The translations under genes and the position numbers were made by a program. Positions 22,900 through 34,660 of a stretch of 64,000 nt of DNA are shown in pieces (position 1 is the stretch's first letter; every line of letters begins with the position of its first letter). This DNA comes from Harmonia axyridis (taxonomy: Eukaryota > Arthropoda > Insecta > Coleoptera > Coccinellidae). Where the stretch lies: NCBI RefSeq assembly GCF_914767665.1, contig NC_059504.1, positions 24,158,001 through 24,222,000 of the forward strand. The letters run 5' to 3'. The notes beneath the pieces were generated by a model. It did no database searches and had not been told where the DNA came from. It worked only from the letters and a program-made list of their open reading frames with translations.

Positions 22900-24097
22900 T
22901 GATATCCATAGATTAACTTCACGAGAACGATTAATGGAACTGAAAACGAAAATTCAAATTCGAGCCATCTGTGACGAATCGTAAAAAATTTCACATACAA
23001 AATTTTTGTAAGTTATATTGATATTAATTGCCTTTTAGAATTTCGAAGTTGGGCCCTCTCCTCACAAGGAAATGAAACAGGTAGAAGCAGAAGGGGACAT
23101 CCTCCCCAAAACCATCAATTATCCATCATTATTCTAAACGTCTTTCCATGAGAAGTTCTCTTTTCCAGATTTTAATTGATTCCACTTAGAAAATTCACCT
23201 GGTATAACCAGCAATTTTCAAGTTCACAATAGATGTGCAGCTTAAGTTTATACGCAATCGTGGAGAAAACTGATTGAAGTTCGAATCTATTTATGTTATC
23301 TGTGATGATTTTCTATATTCATCGAATTCGATATCAATATATATTCCGAAATATAAATCCAAATTAATGATAGAAACTTTGAATCGCTGAACCCAACAAA
23401 AATCATCACATATTGAATGTACTGTACTTCAGATTTAGGCAGGATTTAAATATTGGCAAGCTTTAAATGAATCAAAAGCTAATGATGAAGCGATGCAAAA
23501 TTTTATATCGGAAATCGATGTAGGATTTGCATTTTATTATACCTGAATTATCACCGTTACCAAGTCCAAACCGAATCGCATAAAAATTGTATGTATTTGG
23601 TAGGCTATACGCAACTATTGAAATAAAAGGTCAAAGATTATAGAATAGGATTTTTGGGCATGTTTTGCATCTTTTTGAGTTGACACATGACTCTCAATTG
23701 CCTTTTCGATGCTTCATATTTCGCGATTTTTTACCATATTATTCAATTGGTAATTATCTTGAGACACTGCGAAATTGATTTTGTAGGCAATTCCATGTTG
23801 TTCGTTCCACACCACCATAGAGGGTTTGTATTGGCCTAGACTTTGATCTGTTATTAATGTGAAGTCTCAGTAAATTTGTGTGTATGTGTTTCGAACAGCT
23901 CTTGTGGAACATATTGGTGGCCTGGTGTGAAGTTTTGTAACAGGTCTCGCTTCATACACATTAGTTGATGGACTACTCCCCATATTGTTATGACGTGCAA
24001 GGTATTTAGTTCGAGCAACCAGAGGATAGGTGTTGGATTGTCTCTTCTGCATTATTACATAAACTGCAGTTGGTAGTTTTTATTTGCTGCATCATTA
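22900..24097. other. Non-coding stretch
   Basis: No open frame I recognise. The GC-richer part at 23790-24060 could be old retroelement sequence, but I could not place it. Confidence 0.35.
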
Positions 24098-24099
24098 TA

Positions 24100-24699
24100 C
24101 AGGGTGTTTCCTAAACATGCGGCAAAAATTCAGGGGGTTGTTCCTTGGACTATTCTAAGAATATTTTGTCCTTTGAGGATTTTTGAAAAACCTCTTTGTT
24201 TCGAAGATACAGGGCGAACAACATTTCTCATATTTTTAAAATTAATAATAGTTTAAATAAAAATGCGTACCGCACTGTGTTTACTAAGTAGGTACAATTT
24301 ATTTTTAAATTTGTTTAACAACATTCCAATTACTAAAAACGGCCAGTTTTTTGACTAAAAATTGCTAATACATCACAAAACGAATTCAAATGAAAACCGT
24401 GTTTAATCTGTATTCCTTTACCATCTGCACTTATCAATTTTTAGTCAAAAAACTGGCCGTTTTTAGTAATTGGAATGTGGTTAAACAAATTTAAAAATAA
24501 ATTGTACCTACTTAGTAAACACAGTGCGGTACGCATTTTTATTTAAACTATTATTAATTTTAAAAATATGAAAAATGTTGTTCGCCCTGTATCTTCGAAA
24601 CAAAGAGGTTTTTCAAAAATCATCTTAGGACAAAACATGCTTAAAATAGTCCAAGGAACAACCCCCTGAATTTTTGCCGCATGTTTAGGAAACACCCTG
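24100..24699. mobile_element. 600-bp palindromic MITE
   Basis: Starts CAGGGTGTTTCCTAAACATG and ends with its reverse complement, flanked by TA (24098-24099, 24700-24701). The arms are about 260 bp each and nearly identical when inverted, around a centre near 24400, so almost the whole element is one palindrome. No coding content. The right half of a related copy is present near 56985-57030. Confidence 0.9.
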
Positions 24700-24701
24700 T
24701 A

Positions 24702-25283
24702 TACTTAGTATATGTACTTGTTGGCATAGTATATCCAAAGTCACTACAAGGGTTGACCAAGATTCCAGATTTCCAGTTTCCAAATTTCCAGTTATGGAGC
24801 TAGGGTATTCATTGCCTAACAGTACTTTCAAATAAACCCTTGTAATATAGCGGTTCGTCCCTGGAACCAGAATGTGTAGATTTGGTTGTTTCTATTGGCT
24901 AATATAGTCCTCGTTCCACAGCATGCATGTTTACTTTCAATGGCTGCAGCTATTACTTATTCATTATATTTCTAATGATTCTCATTGATCGGTGTGGTCC
25001 ATAGGTGGATTAATAAAATGAGCATTCCTTGGTTTTAGTTCGTTGGGTAACTGATTTTCTCTTTTTGTTTGGATAAAGTATATTCAAACTCATGTGAATA
25101 TACCAGAATATTTTCAATATTCAAGAGTTTTCTAAGTGAATAGAAATTTATTAGGGTGTAGAATCAACAGGAAATTAATTTTCTTACTGGTCCCTTTGAA
25201 TATATTCTAGTATGTGTAAATAGCATTTGTCAATTTGGTCACTTTCATTGCCAGAAATAGTATACTTGCTGCAGCGTGGCAAA
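24702..25283. other. Non-coding stretch
   Basis: No gene seen. ATAGTATATCCAAAGTCACT at 24728 also occurs near 6300, so a dispersed repeat is present but not delimited. Confidence 0.35.
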
Positions 25284-25565
25284 TTCTTCTTCTTCTTCGT
25301 CAGCATTCCCTTATCCACTCCTGGATGTACGCATTTTTCATGTTCCTCCATGCTGTCCTGTCCTGAGCTATCTGAAACCATATATTTCCCGCATATTGTT
25401 TTACATCATCAAGCCATCTTCTCTGTGGTCTACCTACACTGCGTTCCGTCATTCTTGGTCGCAACTTAATTCCTTTTTCTGTCTCTAAGACTGACATTGA
25501 GCATAGTTCGTTCCATCGTTCTCTGCATCACCCTCAGCTGGTTTGCAGTCTTCTAAGAGAAGAAC
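25284..25565 (-). pseudogene. RTE-like LINE, C-terminal end of reverse transcriptase protein
   Basis: The minus strand reads LRVMQRTMERTMLNVSLRD and then, one frame over, RSVGRPQRRWLDDVKQYAG with DRTAWRNMKNAYIQEW, the characteristic C-terminus of insect endonuclease/reverse transcriptase LINE proteins. A short GAAGAAGAA tail ends it at about 25284. It is 5'-truncated and frameshifted. Confidence 0.7.
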
Positions 25566-25663
25566 TAAGAACTAAGTGTGGCAATTTAATCGCCCTTATT
25601 GATGGGAGTTGTGTTCTTCTTCCACACAATAGAACCATAGGATAAAAATGGAAATTCAAGCAG

Positions 25664-25933
25664 AATATCGAAAAGAGAGGATGAAAGTACTAACGTGAAT
25701 TGAGTGCTCCTTCATATTTTGGGTCAAATACTGCCTAGGATACAACAGAACTATGTAGTATAGGTATAAGAAGTCTCCAATGTCGAAATTAGTGAATAAA
25801 AGAACAAGTATATAAGTAAGTTCTTTGCACATTTTTATAGATTTTTAATCAACCTGTAAATCCTCGTATCCCACCACTATTGCTTCATTGCTGATTTATT
25901 TGGTGTTGATGTTTATTCACCCAAGAAGAACAT
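25664..25933 (+). repeat. Dispersed direct repeat, copy 1
   Basis: Begins AATATCGAAAAGAGAGGATG and ends CCAAGAAGAACAT. It is about 85-90% identical to 28348-28620 in the same orientation. The pair brackets a LINE fragment with a nested palindromic element. It lacks TG...CA ends, so it is not an obvious LTR. Confidence 0.75.
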
Positions 25934-25969
25934 TACTGAGCTTTATGTAAGTATTGAAAATAAGGAGAA

Positions 25970-27840
25970 ATGCTTGTCATTTTTTTATGGACCTGAGTAA
26001 AACATTTGACCATGTTTCGCATGATATACAGGGTGGCCACTTTTTCAATGGGATTGTATTGGTAACTTTTAAACCATAAGAGTTAGAAGGTCGGTCAAAT
26101 GGAGAAAAAGTTGCATGCATAGAAGCATTATCAAGCAGTTCAAACAAATCGAGATTATCAGGGCCGGTTTTCGAGATATCATAAGAAAAATAAATTATGT
26201 CATTTTGATTTTTCTTTTTTTCCCACTTCATTTCAAATATCATCAAAAAATGTTACAGGAATTTTTTATTCCACAGTAAATTATCCTCAATTTGGCGTAA
26301 TCAGATTTCCTATCCAACGTTTCGTACTCTCTGGGCCACCCTCAACCTCATTTATTTCAATACGGACCTGCATATTTTATGACATTTTTCGAAATAACTT
26401 TCAACGCTGAATTCAACGATATATCATACAATGTCATTCAAAGTAGATTTTCAGGTGATTTTGACCCTTTTCCAATTTTCTTTGGGTCGGATCTGTATTA
26501 CCTTCATTTAGTTTAATTAACAACATGCAATATGCAATAAATTTCGATAAGAAAATCAACTTACCCATCTTGAACCAAATGGAACATATTAGAATCAGAG
26601 CAAGAAACCAGTATACTGGTTTCTTGGTTCTTCTTTTATAATAATCCTTTAAATATTTCAATTTATAATAATTAAACGAAAGTATCATTTAATGAAAGAA
26701 AAATCAAATGATTATTCGAAAGTAAATGGAAATTAATGATGTAAGTGTTCGAAATGTCCACCATTTTGTAAATTGCACTTTACGGTTCTGGAACCCATAC
26801 TTCTTTTACATTTGCTTGTTTGGTCTACTTGAGTACCTTCCAAAACATTCTCCATTTTCTCGCGAGGTATCACTATTGTTGTATTTGTCATTTGAATCGT
26901 TGAAACAAATTACAGAATCGAACTTTATTTTTAGATCATTATACGATATAATTTTTGCAAGGCTTGGTATTCAAATTCAAAATCATTGTATTCGCGTCTC
27001 TAGACTATTTTATTAACAGCAGTTTTTGAAAAATTCCATTCACTGGCCACAGTAGGACTCGTTTTTTTTTTGGGTTCGATTGAATTTGGGTCAGAACATT
27101 GATATCGTTAATAGACTTGTTTTTTCTTACATACACACCATTAAATTTGGATGAGGGTTAAAATCACCTGAAATCAACTTTGAATGACATTGTATGATAT
27201 ATCGTTGAATTCAGCGTAAAGAGTTATTTCGAAAAATGTCATAAAATATGCAGGTCCGTATTGAAAAAAATGAGGTTGAGGGTGGCCCAGAGAGTACGAA
27301 ACGTTGGATACGAAATCTGATTCCGTCAAATTGAGGATAATTTACTGTCGAATAAAAAATTCCTGTAACATTTTTTGATAATATTTGAAATAAAGTGGGA
27401 AAAAAAAAAATCAAAATGACATAATTTACTTTTCTTATGATATCTCGAAAAGCGGCCCTGATAATCTCGATTTATTTGAACTGCTTGATAATGCTTCTAT
27501 GCATGCAACTTTTTCTCCATTTGACCGACCTTCTAACTCTTATGGTTTAAAAGTTACCAATACAATCCCATTGAAAAAGTGGCCACCCTGTATTACTGGA
27601 GAAAGTGAACTCGATAGGTCTAATGATTCAATAAAATCATATTTTTGTAAAAGAATGCAATTGGTCGAGGTGGCAGGCGTGCGTTCATTTTTCGTTGAAA
27701 TTGGGTGTGGCGTACCTCAGGGTTCCATATTGGGGCCATTACTATTTTCGATATTTGTGAACGATCTTTTTGATCAAGCTGATAATGATTGTAGATGCTA
27801 ATACATATGATAAAAGGGAACAGAGTTCGGTAATATGATC
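25970..27840 (+). pseudogene. LINE reverse transcriptase fragment split by a palindromic element
   Basis: The left part (to 26026) encodes FFMDLSKTFDHVSHD and the right part (from 27593) continues LLEKVN, later GVRSFFVEIGCGVPQGSILG and PLLFSIFVNDLFDQ, the core LINE reverse transcriptase blocks. Removing 26029-27592, the element and one TA, restores the frame exactly: TCG CAT GAT ATA TTA CTG GAG reads SHDILLE. A frameshift remains between LLEKVN and the right-hand block. Group: jockey/CR1-like. Confidence 0.8.
26029..27590. mobile_element. 1.56-kb palindromic TA-flanked element
   Basis: Ends CAGGGTGGCCACTTTTTC and its inverse, with TA at 26027-26028 and 27591-27592. Inverted arms run 26029 to about 26465 and about 27160-27590 (roughly 435 bp each, mostly identical). 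The 700-bp middle holds an 84-codon minus frame (26434-26688) and a 96-codon plus frame (26726-27016), neither resembling a transposase. Probably a non-autonomous Tc1/mariner relative. Confidence 0.88.
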
Positions 27841-28347
27841 TGGCCAATTTAAATTTGAATCAATGATTACTTCCAAAAACCTAACTGAATGAACTTGTTA
27901 TACTGAACTCTTTCCAACTTTTATTTCTGTGGTCTTCATTATTTTTCAGAGAAAAATGTCTTTTCAGCATTCAGAAACAATTTGTTGTCAATGAACCATT
28001 CAGAAATTCGTGCCATGTTATTACACTCAACAATGCATTCTGTATCAATCTACACTACTGCGTTCTGAAAGATCGGTACAGAATGAATTGTTGAATCCAT
28101 AGTTTTGAAGCTATTTGGTAACAAATATTCAGAAGGCATTATTCTATATCCGAACCAACCCCAAAATTTTCTAGGATTTTTCATCGAAGAGTGATCGTTT
28201 TTACGGTTAGACATGATTGAGAGTAACTTTCATTATTTCCGTCTTGAATCATAATTATACTTCCAAAAATCTTGGAGTTAAACTTGAAATTGAAGTCGAG
28301 GAATAATATTCTGCAAAATTTAGCTGGTTCTTCATGGTTTGCTGATG

Positions 28348-28620
28348 AATATCGAAAAGAGAAGATGAAAGTACTAACGTGAAGTGAGTGCTCCTTCACA
28401 TTTTGGGTCAATTACTTCCTTAGGAGACAACAAAACTATATCGTATAGGTATAAATAGTCTCCAATGTCGATATTGGCGAATAAAAGAACAAGCGCTCAA
28501 AAGTAAGTTCTTTGTACATTTTTATAGATTTTTAATCAACCTGTGAATCCTCCTATCCCACCACTATTACTAAATTGCTGATTTATTTGGTGTTGATGTT
28601 TATTCGCCCAAGAAGAACAT
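28348..28620 (+). repeat. Dispersed direct repeat, copy 2
   Basis: Partner of 25664-25933, in the same orientation, sharing the boundaries AATATCGAAAAGAGA and AGAAGAACAT. Both could be copies of a short dispersed repeat, or a segmental duplication. Confidence 0.75.
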
Positions 28621-30090
28621 CAACTAATTATCGTGAACGGTAATTTCAATTAAGTTCGATTGTTGACCCAGGAGTAAGCGAGAGAAAGAAGACAATCCTA
28701 ATAGATGTGGGAGAAATACTGAGAGGGAACCGAGTTAATCAAGCGGGATTTCGAACCTGCTATAAATTAGGGATTTAAATTGGGGGGAAAATGTTCCAAC
28801 TGATTTATTACTCCTATCTACTGGAGAAGAACGGAATCTACACTGGAAGAACGGGTTCTGGATGAAAGAAAAAATAAATTGGAGTGATTCCGAATATCGG
28901 TCCAATAAAGGGAAGGTTAGGTTTCCCTTGGTCTAAACACATTTTCTTCAATTAGGGTTTCAATGGAAAAGATCAAGTATGATAATGAGTGAGTTTCATT
29001 TTGAAATCTTTCAAATTTTCGAAAAAATTTCAGTTGAGAACTCAACTATTTTTTTCTGAAGATATTCCGCTCTAGATCAATGTAGTTCAATTAATTCAAA
29101 CGTAAGTACTGATATGATTCCTGAAACTATGAAATATGCCTCTATTATCAATAATTTTAGATTTGCTTGAATTTTAATATTTTGGGTGGATTCTAGTCAC
29201 AATTTCAAAAAAAAATTTGAAATTCAAAAATTGAGTGACAGTAGTTTATAGACTACTCGTATATTGTATCATCCATAGAGTAATAAACATGGATAGAGGA
29301 AGTATACGCAAAGTTGTTTGGTAACTTTCGCTAGTGTCATCGGTTGTTTCACGTCGTTTGGGGCGCTTGAAGTTTGTTTTCTGAATTTCTGATATATTTG
29401 GGTATTTATTTCAATATATTTTGAGTTAATAAGAAACGTTGATTCACTATGAGACATAGTCTAGTGAAAGCCCACTATGAGAGTGTGATGTAGAAGGAGC
29501 TATTGACCATTCAATGAATACTTGTCTAATGGGGGTTCCAAAGCTATACATTCAGTTTCAGATTAGTTTTTATTTATTTGAATCTTTTGTAGATCAAATT
29601 TTCGGTTTCAGTTACTAATTTCTTTCTTTTTTCGTATTATTATTATTATTGTATGCATATTCATTTTGACCTTTTCTATACAGTGTACTCTGTCTTAAGG
29701 AAATAAAGAAATATTATTATTATTATTATTATTATTACGTTTATTACTCCTTCCCGGTTCTTTTCTGTTTTGCTTTCAGATTTAATCATAATATATACGT
29801 CGTCAACTTTTGGTGGAAAGAAAGGATGAAAAAAATTTTGTTTGGATGAAGAAGAGCCCATCAATATAAATATGTCAGCTTATTCTGTAAACAATTAGAT
29901 AAACCGATCACTATACCTATACGGGGAGAGATTGTTGCTGAGGTTTTTATCTGTGCCCTTATATCATACGTTAAAATGTATGATGCCCCGTTTACATTTC
30001 CTCTGCTTATACTAGGATATGTATCTATACATGCTTTACTGTTTAAAGTTAATAATTTTTCTATTGATTCATCTCAAAAAAATAAATAGA
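28621..30090. other. Non-coding stretch with ATT microsatellites
   Basis: (ATT)n tracts at about 29637-29652 and 29713-29738. The second follows CTGTCTTAAGGAAATAAAG, which looks like the polyadenylation-type 3' end of a plus-strand LINE with a trinucleotide tail. No coding region seen. Confidence 0.4.
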
Positions 30091-30099
30091 AAATTTTGT

Positions 30100-30415
30100 C
30101 AGCAGTAAGTCGAACTTCATCGTTCGAGACAATTCCTGGCTCAAATTCAGTTGATTACAGGCATTTTGACGCAATTATAAGGGTAGCAGTTTGGGAACGA
30201 CTGCTCTTCTTCAGGAGCCGTCTTCGTTCCGTGATTTGGCTATCATCAAAGCTTTACCTATTGTCGATATTGCAGATCTAAACAATTGGCAGTTGTTGCA
30301 ATTGTACCATTCTCTCAAGTTCTTCAACCACGAGTTTCTTCTTCTTCCTACTGATCTTTTGCCCATTTTCTTTCCCTGGAAATGCCAAACCGACAGTTTT
30401 TCATTATATTTTAAA
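30100..30415 (-). pseudogene. LINE reverse-transcriptase protein, C-terminal fragment
   Basis: The minus strand reads GKRSVGRRRNSWLKNLREWY, then QLFRSAISTIGKALMIAKSRN, the C-terminal signature of insect RTE-type endonuclease/reverse transcriptases. The frame begins near 30415 with no upstream reverse transcriptase, so the copy is 5'-truncated. It ends in a stop after EDGS. Confidence 0.7.
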
Positions 30416-31288
30416 CGTTGAAGGGTTAAATTACTATGGAAATTCCATCTGAATGTAAAACCAACCTGTAACAGAATTAATCTTGCCGACGGAATATCTT
30501 GTTCATTAATGAAAATTCTAAGACCGAATTGGATTTGTCGTCTGGCGTTTTGATCAAAGTGAGAACATTTGTATAAAATTTCAATTAATTAACATGTTTC
30601 CACTCGAAGGAATTCACAAACTCCTCCTGATCCACATTATTCCGTTTGAAAAGCGATAGGAATTAATTCGAACTTTTTTTCCAATTATTCTCATCAACTT
30701 CATCTTTCTTTCTTTCTTAATTCTGGAATTCCATTCATGATGAACCCTTATTTCAATTACTTGGGGATGATTGGGAAACAGTGGATACAACTCTGAATCC
30801 TGGCCAACTGCGTTTATATTTTATGATTTAGAATTATTATTTTGAAGAATTTTCAATTTCGCAACCACCAAAAGGAAGGCTTTCTGGGATTGAATATTTC
30901 ATTTGGTTTTACTTTGGCATCGAATGTTCATGCAATTATATTCAATTGAATTCTTCTTTCAGTAGATATATATAAGGTTACAAAGAATTGTATAATTCCT
31001 TTCGTTGAATAATTGAAATTGAACGAAAATTCAATCAGAAATGTTCACATTATTATTACATTTCGTGAAACGAATTGACGATATCTCTACAATAATAGAC
31101 AACGAAGAATCATTCGTCAAGAAGTGGGAAATATTGACTATCTCATGATAGATGTTGGGACAAATTGAGATGAAACATGCGCTTCACCTATGTTTTATCT
31201 TTTTCACCAGATGGAACAGAATTGGAATTAAAGCAATGTGTCATATATACAACTACAAATCATACTCATTACGCAAATTTTCATTCAA

Positions 31289-31450
31289 TAATAATAATAA
31301 TAATAAAGGTCTTTATAATTTAAACATTAGTTACAGAAAATATATCATACAAACAAATAGAGCGAGGTTCAGTGTGGGTAATTGCACATTTCTGTACAAC
31401 CCCCACCTGTTCTTACACCTAACCCAAAATTCGGAAGTGGCACTCAGATA
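31289..31450 (-). repeat. Possible LINE 3' end with (TTA)n tail
   Basis: (AATAAT)n at 31289-31308 followed by AAAGGTCTTTATAATTTAAA and a GC-richer unique stretch. Read on the minus strand this is a 3' UTR ending in a trinucleotide tail. No coding part, so the assignment is tentative. Confidence 0.35.
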
Positions 31451-31920
31451 ATGAGAAAAAAAAATCGACTATAAATAAGTCTGAAATAGTATTATTGTTA
31501 TATTCGATACTTGTATATACTCCAATTTATTAATTTAACTTTAAAGATTGCGTATTTAATTGTTGAATAATAGTTGGAATACTCACCAATGTTTTTCCAC
31601 CGGCGTGAACTTGGCAGCCACTTTTCAGCAGCCGAATTCATTCCAGCAGCCAAACGACCAGTGGCGTCGGTAGAATTCAAAACTAACGAATCGATCTGTT
31701 TTTGGGGTGCAACGCAAGAATTTGCTTTTTGAGTTTACTTGAACGACTTCAGTCAAGTTTTTATGACATTTCAATGCACAAAATAATATTATAGATGAAC
31801 TTGAATTATGCTGATCAATGAAACGAAGGGGTATATACAAGTCTTTTCACGAATGAAACCTTGAAAAACGTTTAGCCAAGTTGATATTTGGAATACTTAC
31901 TCTTCAATAGGAACAGAATA

Positions 31921-32840
31921 ACATATCCGAAGCACATTGATTTGCAGGCCGTCTAAGGGGTAGTTTATACCAATGATTTTTTCAAAATTTTCAAAAATGA
32001 CCCTATCAAAAATGTTAAGCCAAGTTCATATTTGGTATCATTACTCCCATATAGCTACAGAATAACATATCCGGAGCACATTGATTTGCAGGCCGTCTAA
32101 GGGGTAGTTTACACTTGTGAATTTTTCAAAATTTTCAAAAATGACCCTGTCAAAAATGTTTAGCCAAGTTCATATTTGATATTATTACTCCTTGATAGCT
32201 AAAGAATAACATATCCGAAGGATTTTGATTTGCAGGCCGTCTAAGGGGTAGTTTATACTTGTGAATTTTTCAAAATTTTCAAAAATGACCCTGTCAAAAA
32301 TGTTTAGCCAAGTTCATATTAGATATTATTACTCCTTAATAGCTAAAGAATAACATATCCGAAGGATTTTGATTTGCAGGCCGTCTAAGGGGTAGTTTAT
32401 ACCAATGATTTTTTCAAAATTTTCGAAAATGACCCTATCAAAAATGTTAAGCCAAGTTCATATTTGGTATTATTACTCCTATATAGCTACAGAATAACAT
32501 ATCCGGAGCACATTGATTTGCAGGCCGTCTAAGGGGTAGTTTACACTTGTGAATTATTCAAAATTTTCAAAAATGACCATGTAAAAAATGTTTAGCCAAA
32601 TTGATATTTGGTATTATTACTCCTTAATAGCTAAAGAATAACATATCCGAAGGAGTTTGATTTGCAGGCCGTCTAAGGGGTAGTTAACAATAGTGAATTT
32701 TTCGAAATTTTAGAGAATTACTCTCTCAAAAATGTTCAGCCAAGTTGATATTGCGCAAAGTTATTCTTCAACAGCTAGAGAATAACATATCCGAAGCATA
32801 TTGATTTGCAGGCCGTCTAAGAGGTAGTTTGCACTTGTGG
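31921..32840 (+). repeat. ~145-bp tandem array, left arm of Foldback-like element
   Basis: The motif GGCCGTCTAAG[G/A]GGTAGTT recurs near 31947, 32091, 32236, 32381, 32525, 32668 and 32812, a spacing of 143-146 bp. Units alternate slightly (CATATTTGGTAT versus GATATTGCGCA), the innermost being most diverged. Confidence 0.9.
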
Positions 32841-33003
32841 ATTGTGGACAGTCTTCCCACCCCATAATTGCGGGCTATTGTGGCTCATTGTTGTGCAACT
32901 TGTAAAGTCTTATTTGGATTTATTTAACTTGAATCTATTTTCCATATGAGATTAACATAAGGGTAACACAACCAAATATTATCATGGCTAAAAATTTCTG
33001 ACA

Positions 33004-33530
33004 GGGTCATTCTCAAAAATTTCGAAAAATTCACAAGTGTAAACTACCCCTTAGACGGCCTGCAAATCAATGTGCTTCGGATATGTTATTCTGTAGCTAT
33101 ATAGGAGTAATAATACCAAATATGAACTTGGCTAAACATTTTTGACAGGGTCATTTTTGAAAATTTTGAAAAATTCACAGGTATAAACTACCCCTTAGAC
33201 GGCCTGCAAATAAAAATCCTTCGGATATGTCATTCTTTAGCTATTTAGGAGTAATAATACCCAATATGAATTTGGCTTAACATTTTTGACAGGGTCAATT
33301 TTGGAAATTTCGAAAAATTCACAGGTGTAAACTACCCCTTAGACGGTCTGCAAATCAATGTGCTTCGGATATGTTATTCTTTAGCTATTTAGGAGTAATA
33401 ATACCAAATATGAACTTGGCTAAACATTTTTGACAGGGTCATTTTTGAAAATTTCGAAAAATTCACAAGTGTAAACTACCCCTTAGACGGCCTGCAAATC
33501 AATGTGCTTCGGATATGTTATTCTGTTCCT
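33004..33530 (-). repeat. ~145-bp tandem array, right arm of Foldback-like element
   Basis: Inverted units of the left-arm repeat; AAACTACCCCTTAGACGG occurs near 33041, 33186, 33330 and 33475. There are about four units against seven on the left, so the arms are unequal in copy number. Confidence 0.9.
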
Positions 33531-33937
33531 ATTGAAGAGTAAGTATTCCAAATATCAACTTGGCTAAACGTTTTTCAAGGTTTCATTCGTGAAAAGACTT
33601 GTATATACCCCGTCGTTTCATTGATCAGCATAATTCAAGTTCATCTATAATATTATTTTGTGCATTGAAATGTCATAAAAACTTGACTGAAGTCGTTCAA
33701 GTAAACTCAAAAAGAAAATTCTTGCGTTGCACCCCAAAAACAGATCGATTCGTTAGTTTTGAATTCTACCGACGCCACTGGTCGTTTGGCTGCTGGAATG
33801 AATTCGGCTGCTGAAAAGTGGCTGCCAAGTTCACGCCGGTTGTTTTTCCAACCATCAGACATACCATTTTAATGTTAGAAATGAGCTACATTATTAAAAA
33901 AACCACCATGAACTCTTTTTATAGAGAGTAGTATTTA

Positions 33938-34660
33938 TTAGGCCAATTGAAAAGTCCCCGGTCTACTATAATAAAACACATTCTTTCGGCAAAATTCGAT
34001 TTTATTATTCAACATAGTTGCCTTCGAGGGTGATACAGCGATTATAGCGATCTTCCAACTTTTCCATACCATTTTTGTAGTACGATTTATCTTTCGCTTC
34101 AAAATAGACCTCAGCTTCGGCGATTACTTCTTCATTGGCGCTTAAGTTCTTTCCTTCTTTTGAGGTCTGAGAACAGGAAAAAGTCGCTGAGGGCCAGATC
34201 TGGCGAATACGATGGATGCAGAAGCAATTCGAAGCCCAATTCATGCAATTTTGCTATTATTTTCATTGATTTGTGCAACTCGGCGCATTGTATTGATGAA
34301 ACAGTACCTTTTTTTTCTTCAAATGGGGCCGTTTTTTTTTAACGATTTCTTCCTTTAAACGATCCAATAACGTTATATAATAATTGCTGTTGATGGTCTG
34401 GCTCTTTTGAAGGTAATCAATGAATATTGTATCTTGCACATCCCAGAATACTGATGCCATAACCTTGCCAGCTGACTGTTGTGTTTTTACTCACTTTGGA
34501 TTCGGTTCATCATGTGCAGTTCACTCAGCTGATTGTCTTGATGAAACAGCGCCATTTTTTCTTCAAATGGGGCCGTTTTTCAACGATTTCATCCTTTAAA
34601 CGATCCAATAACGCTATATAATAATTTTGGAGGGGAGCCACATTGAACTGAATATGGTCC
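33938..34660 (-). pseudogene. Mariner transposase relic with internal duplication
   Basis: The left end TTAGGCCAATTGAAAAGTCC is a mariner-type inverted terminal repeat. The minus frames give GMEKLEDRYNRCITLEGNYV at the C-terminus (34005-34244) and FWDVQDTIFIDYLQKSQTIN to LFHQYNAPSC (34263-34460). The second catalytic Asp (in HQDN) is Tyr here. A partial second copy of the same region (34537-34630) keeps HQDN. The 5' half and right terminal repeat are missing. Confidence 0.8.

Larger units (their letters stand above)
31599..33840. mobile_element. Foldback/Mutator-like element with internal ~145-bp tandem repeats
   Basis: Termini ACCGGCGTGAACTTGGCAGC and its exact inverse at 33840, flanked by 9-bp direct repeats TGTTTTTCC (31590-31598 and 33841-33849). 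The outer ~300 bp arms are nearly identical inverted. Inside, the left arm carries about seven copies, and the right arm about four inverted copies, of a 143-146-bp unit containing GCAGGCCGTCTAAGGGGTAG. A unique ~170-bp core lies near 32836-33000. Long repeat-built inverted arms and a 9-bp target duplication are the hallmarks of Foldback elements, which are Mutator relatives. No transposase is encoded; the mirrored 71-codon frames in the outer arms have no recognisable homology. Confidence 0.85.

Noticed and set aside
25664..28620. LTR retrotransposon bounded by the direct repeats
   Set aside because: The repeats lack TG...CA ends and the enclosed polymerase is of LINE type.
31625..33814. Two nearly identical 71-codon frames facing each other
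   Set aside because: They are mirror copies in the outer arms of the Foldback-like element, with no recognisable domain.
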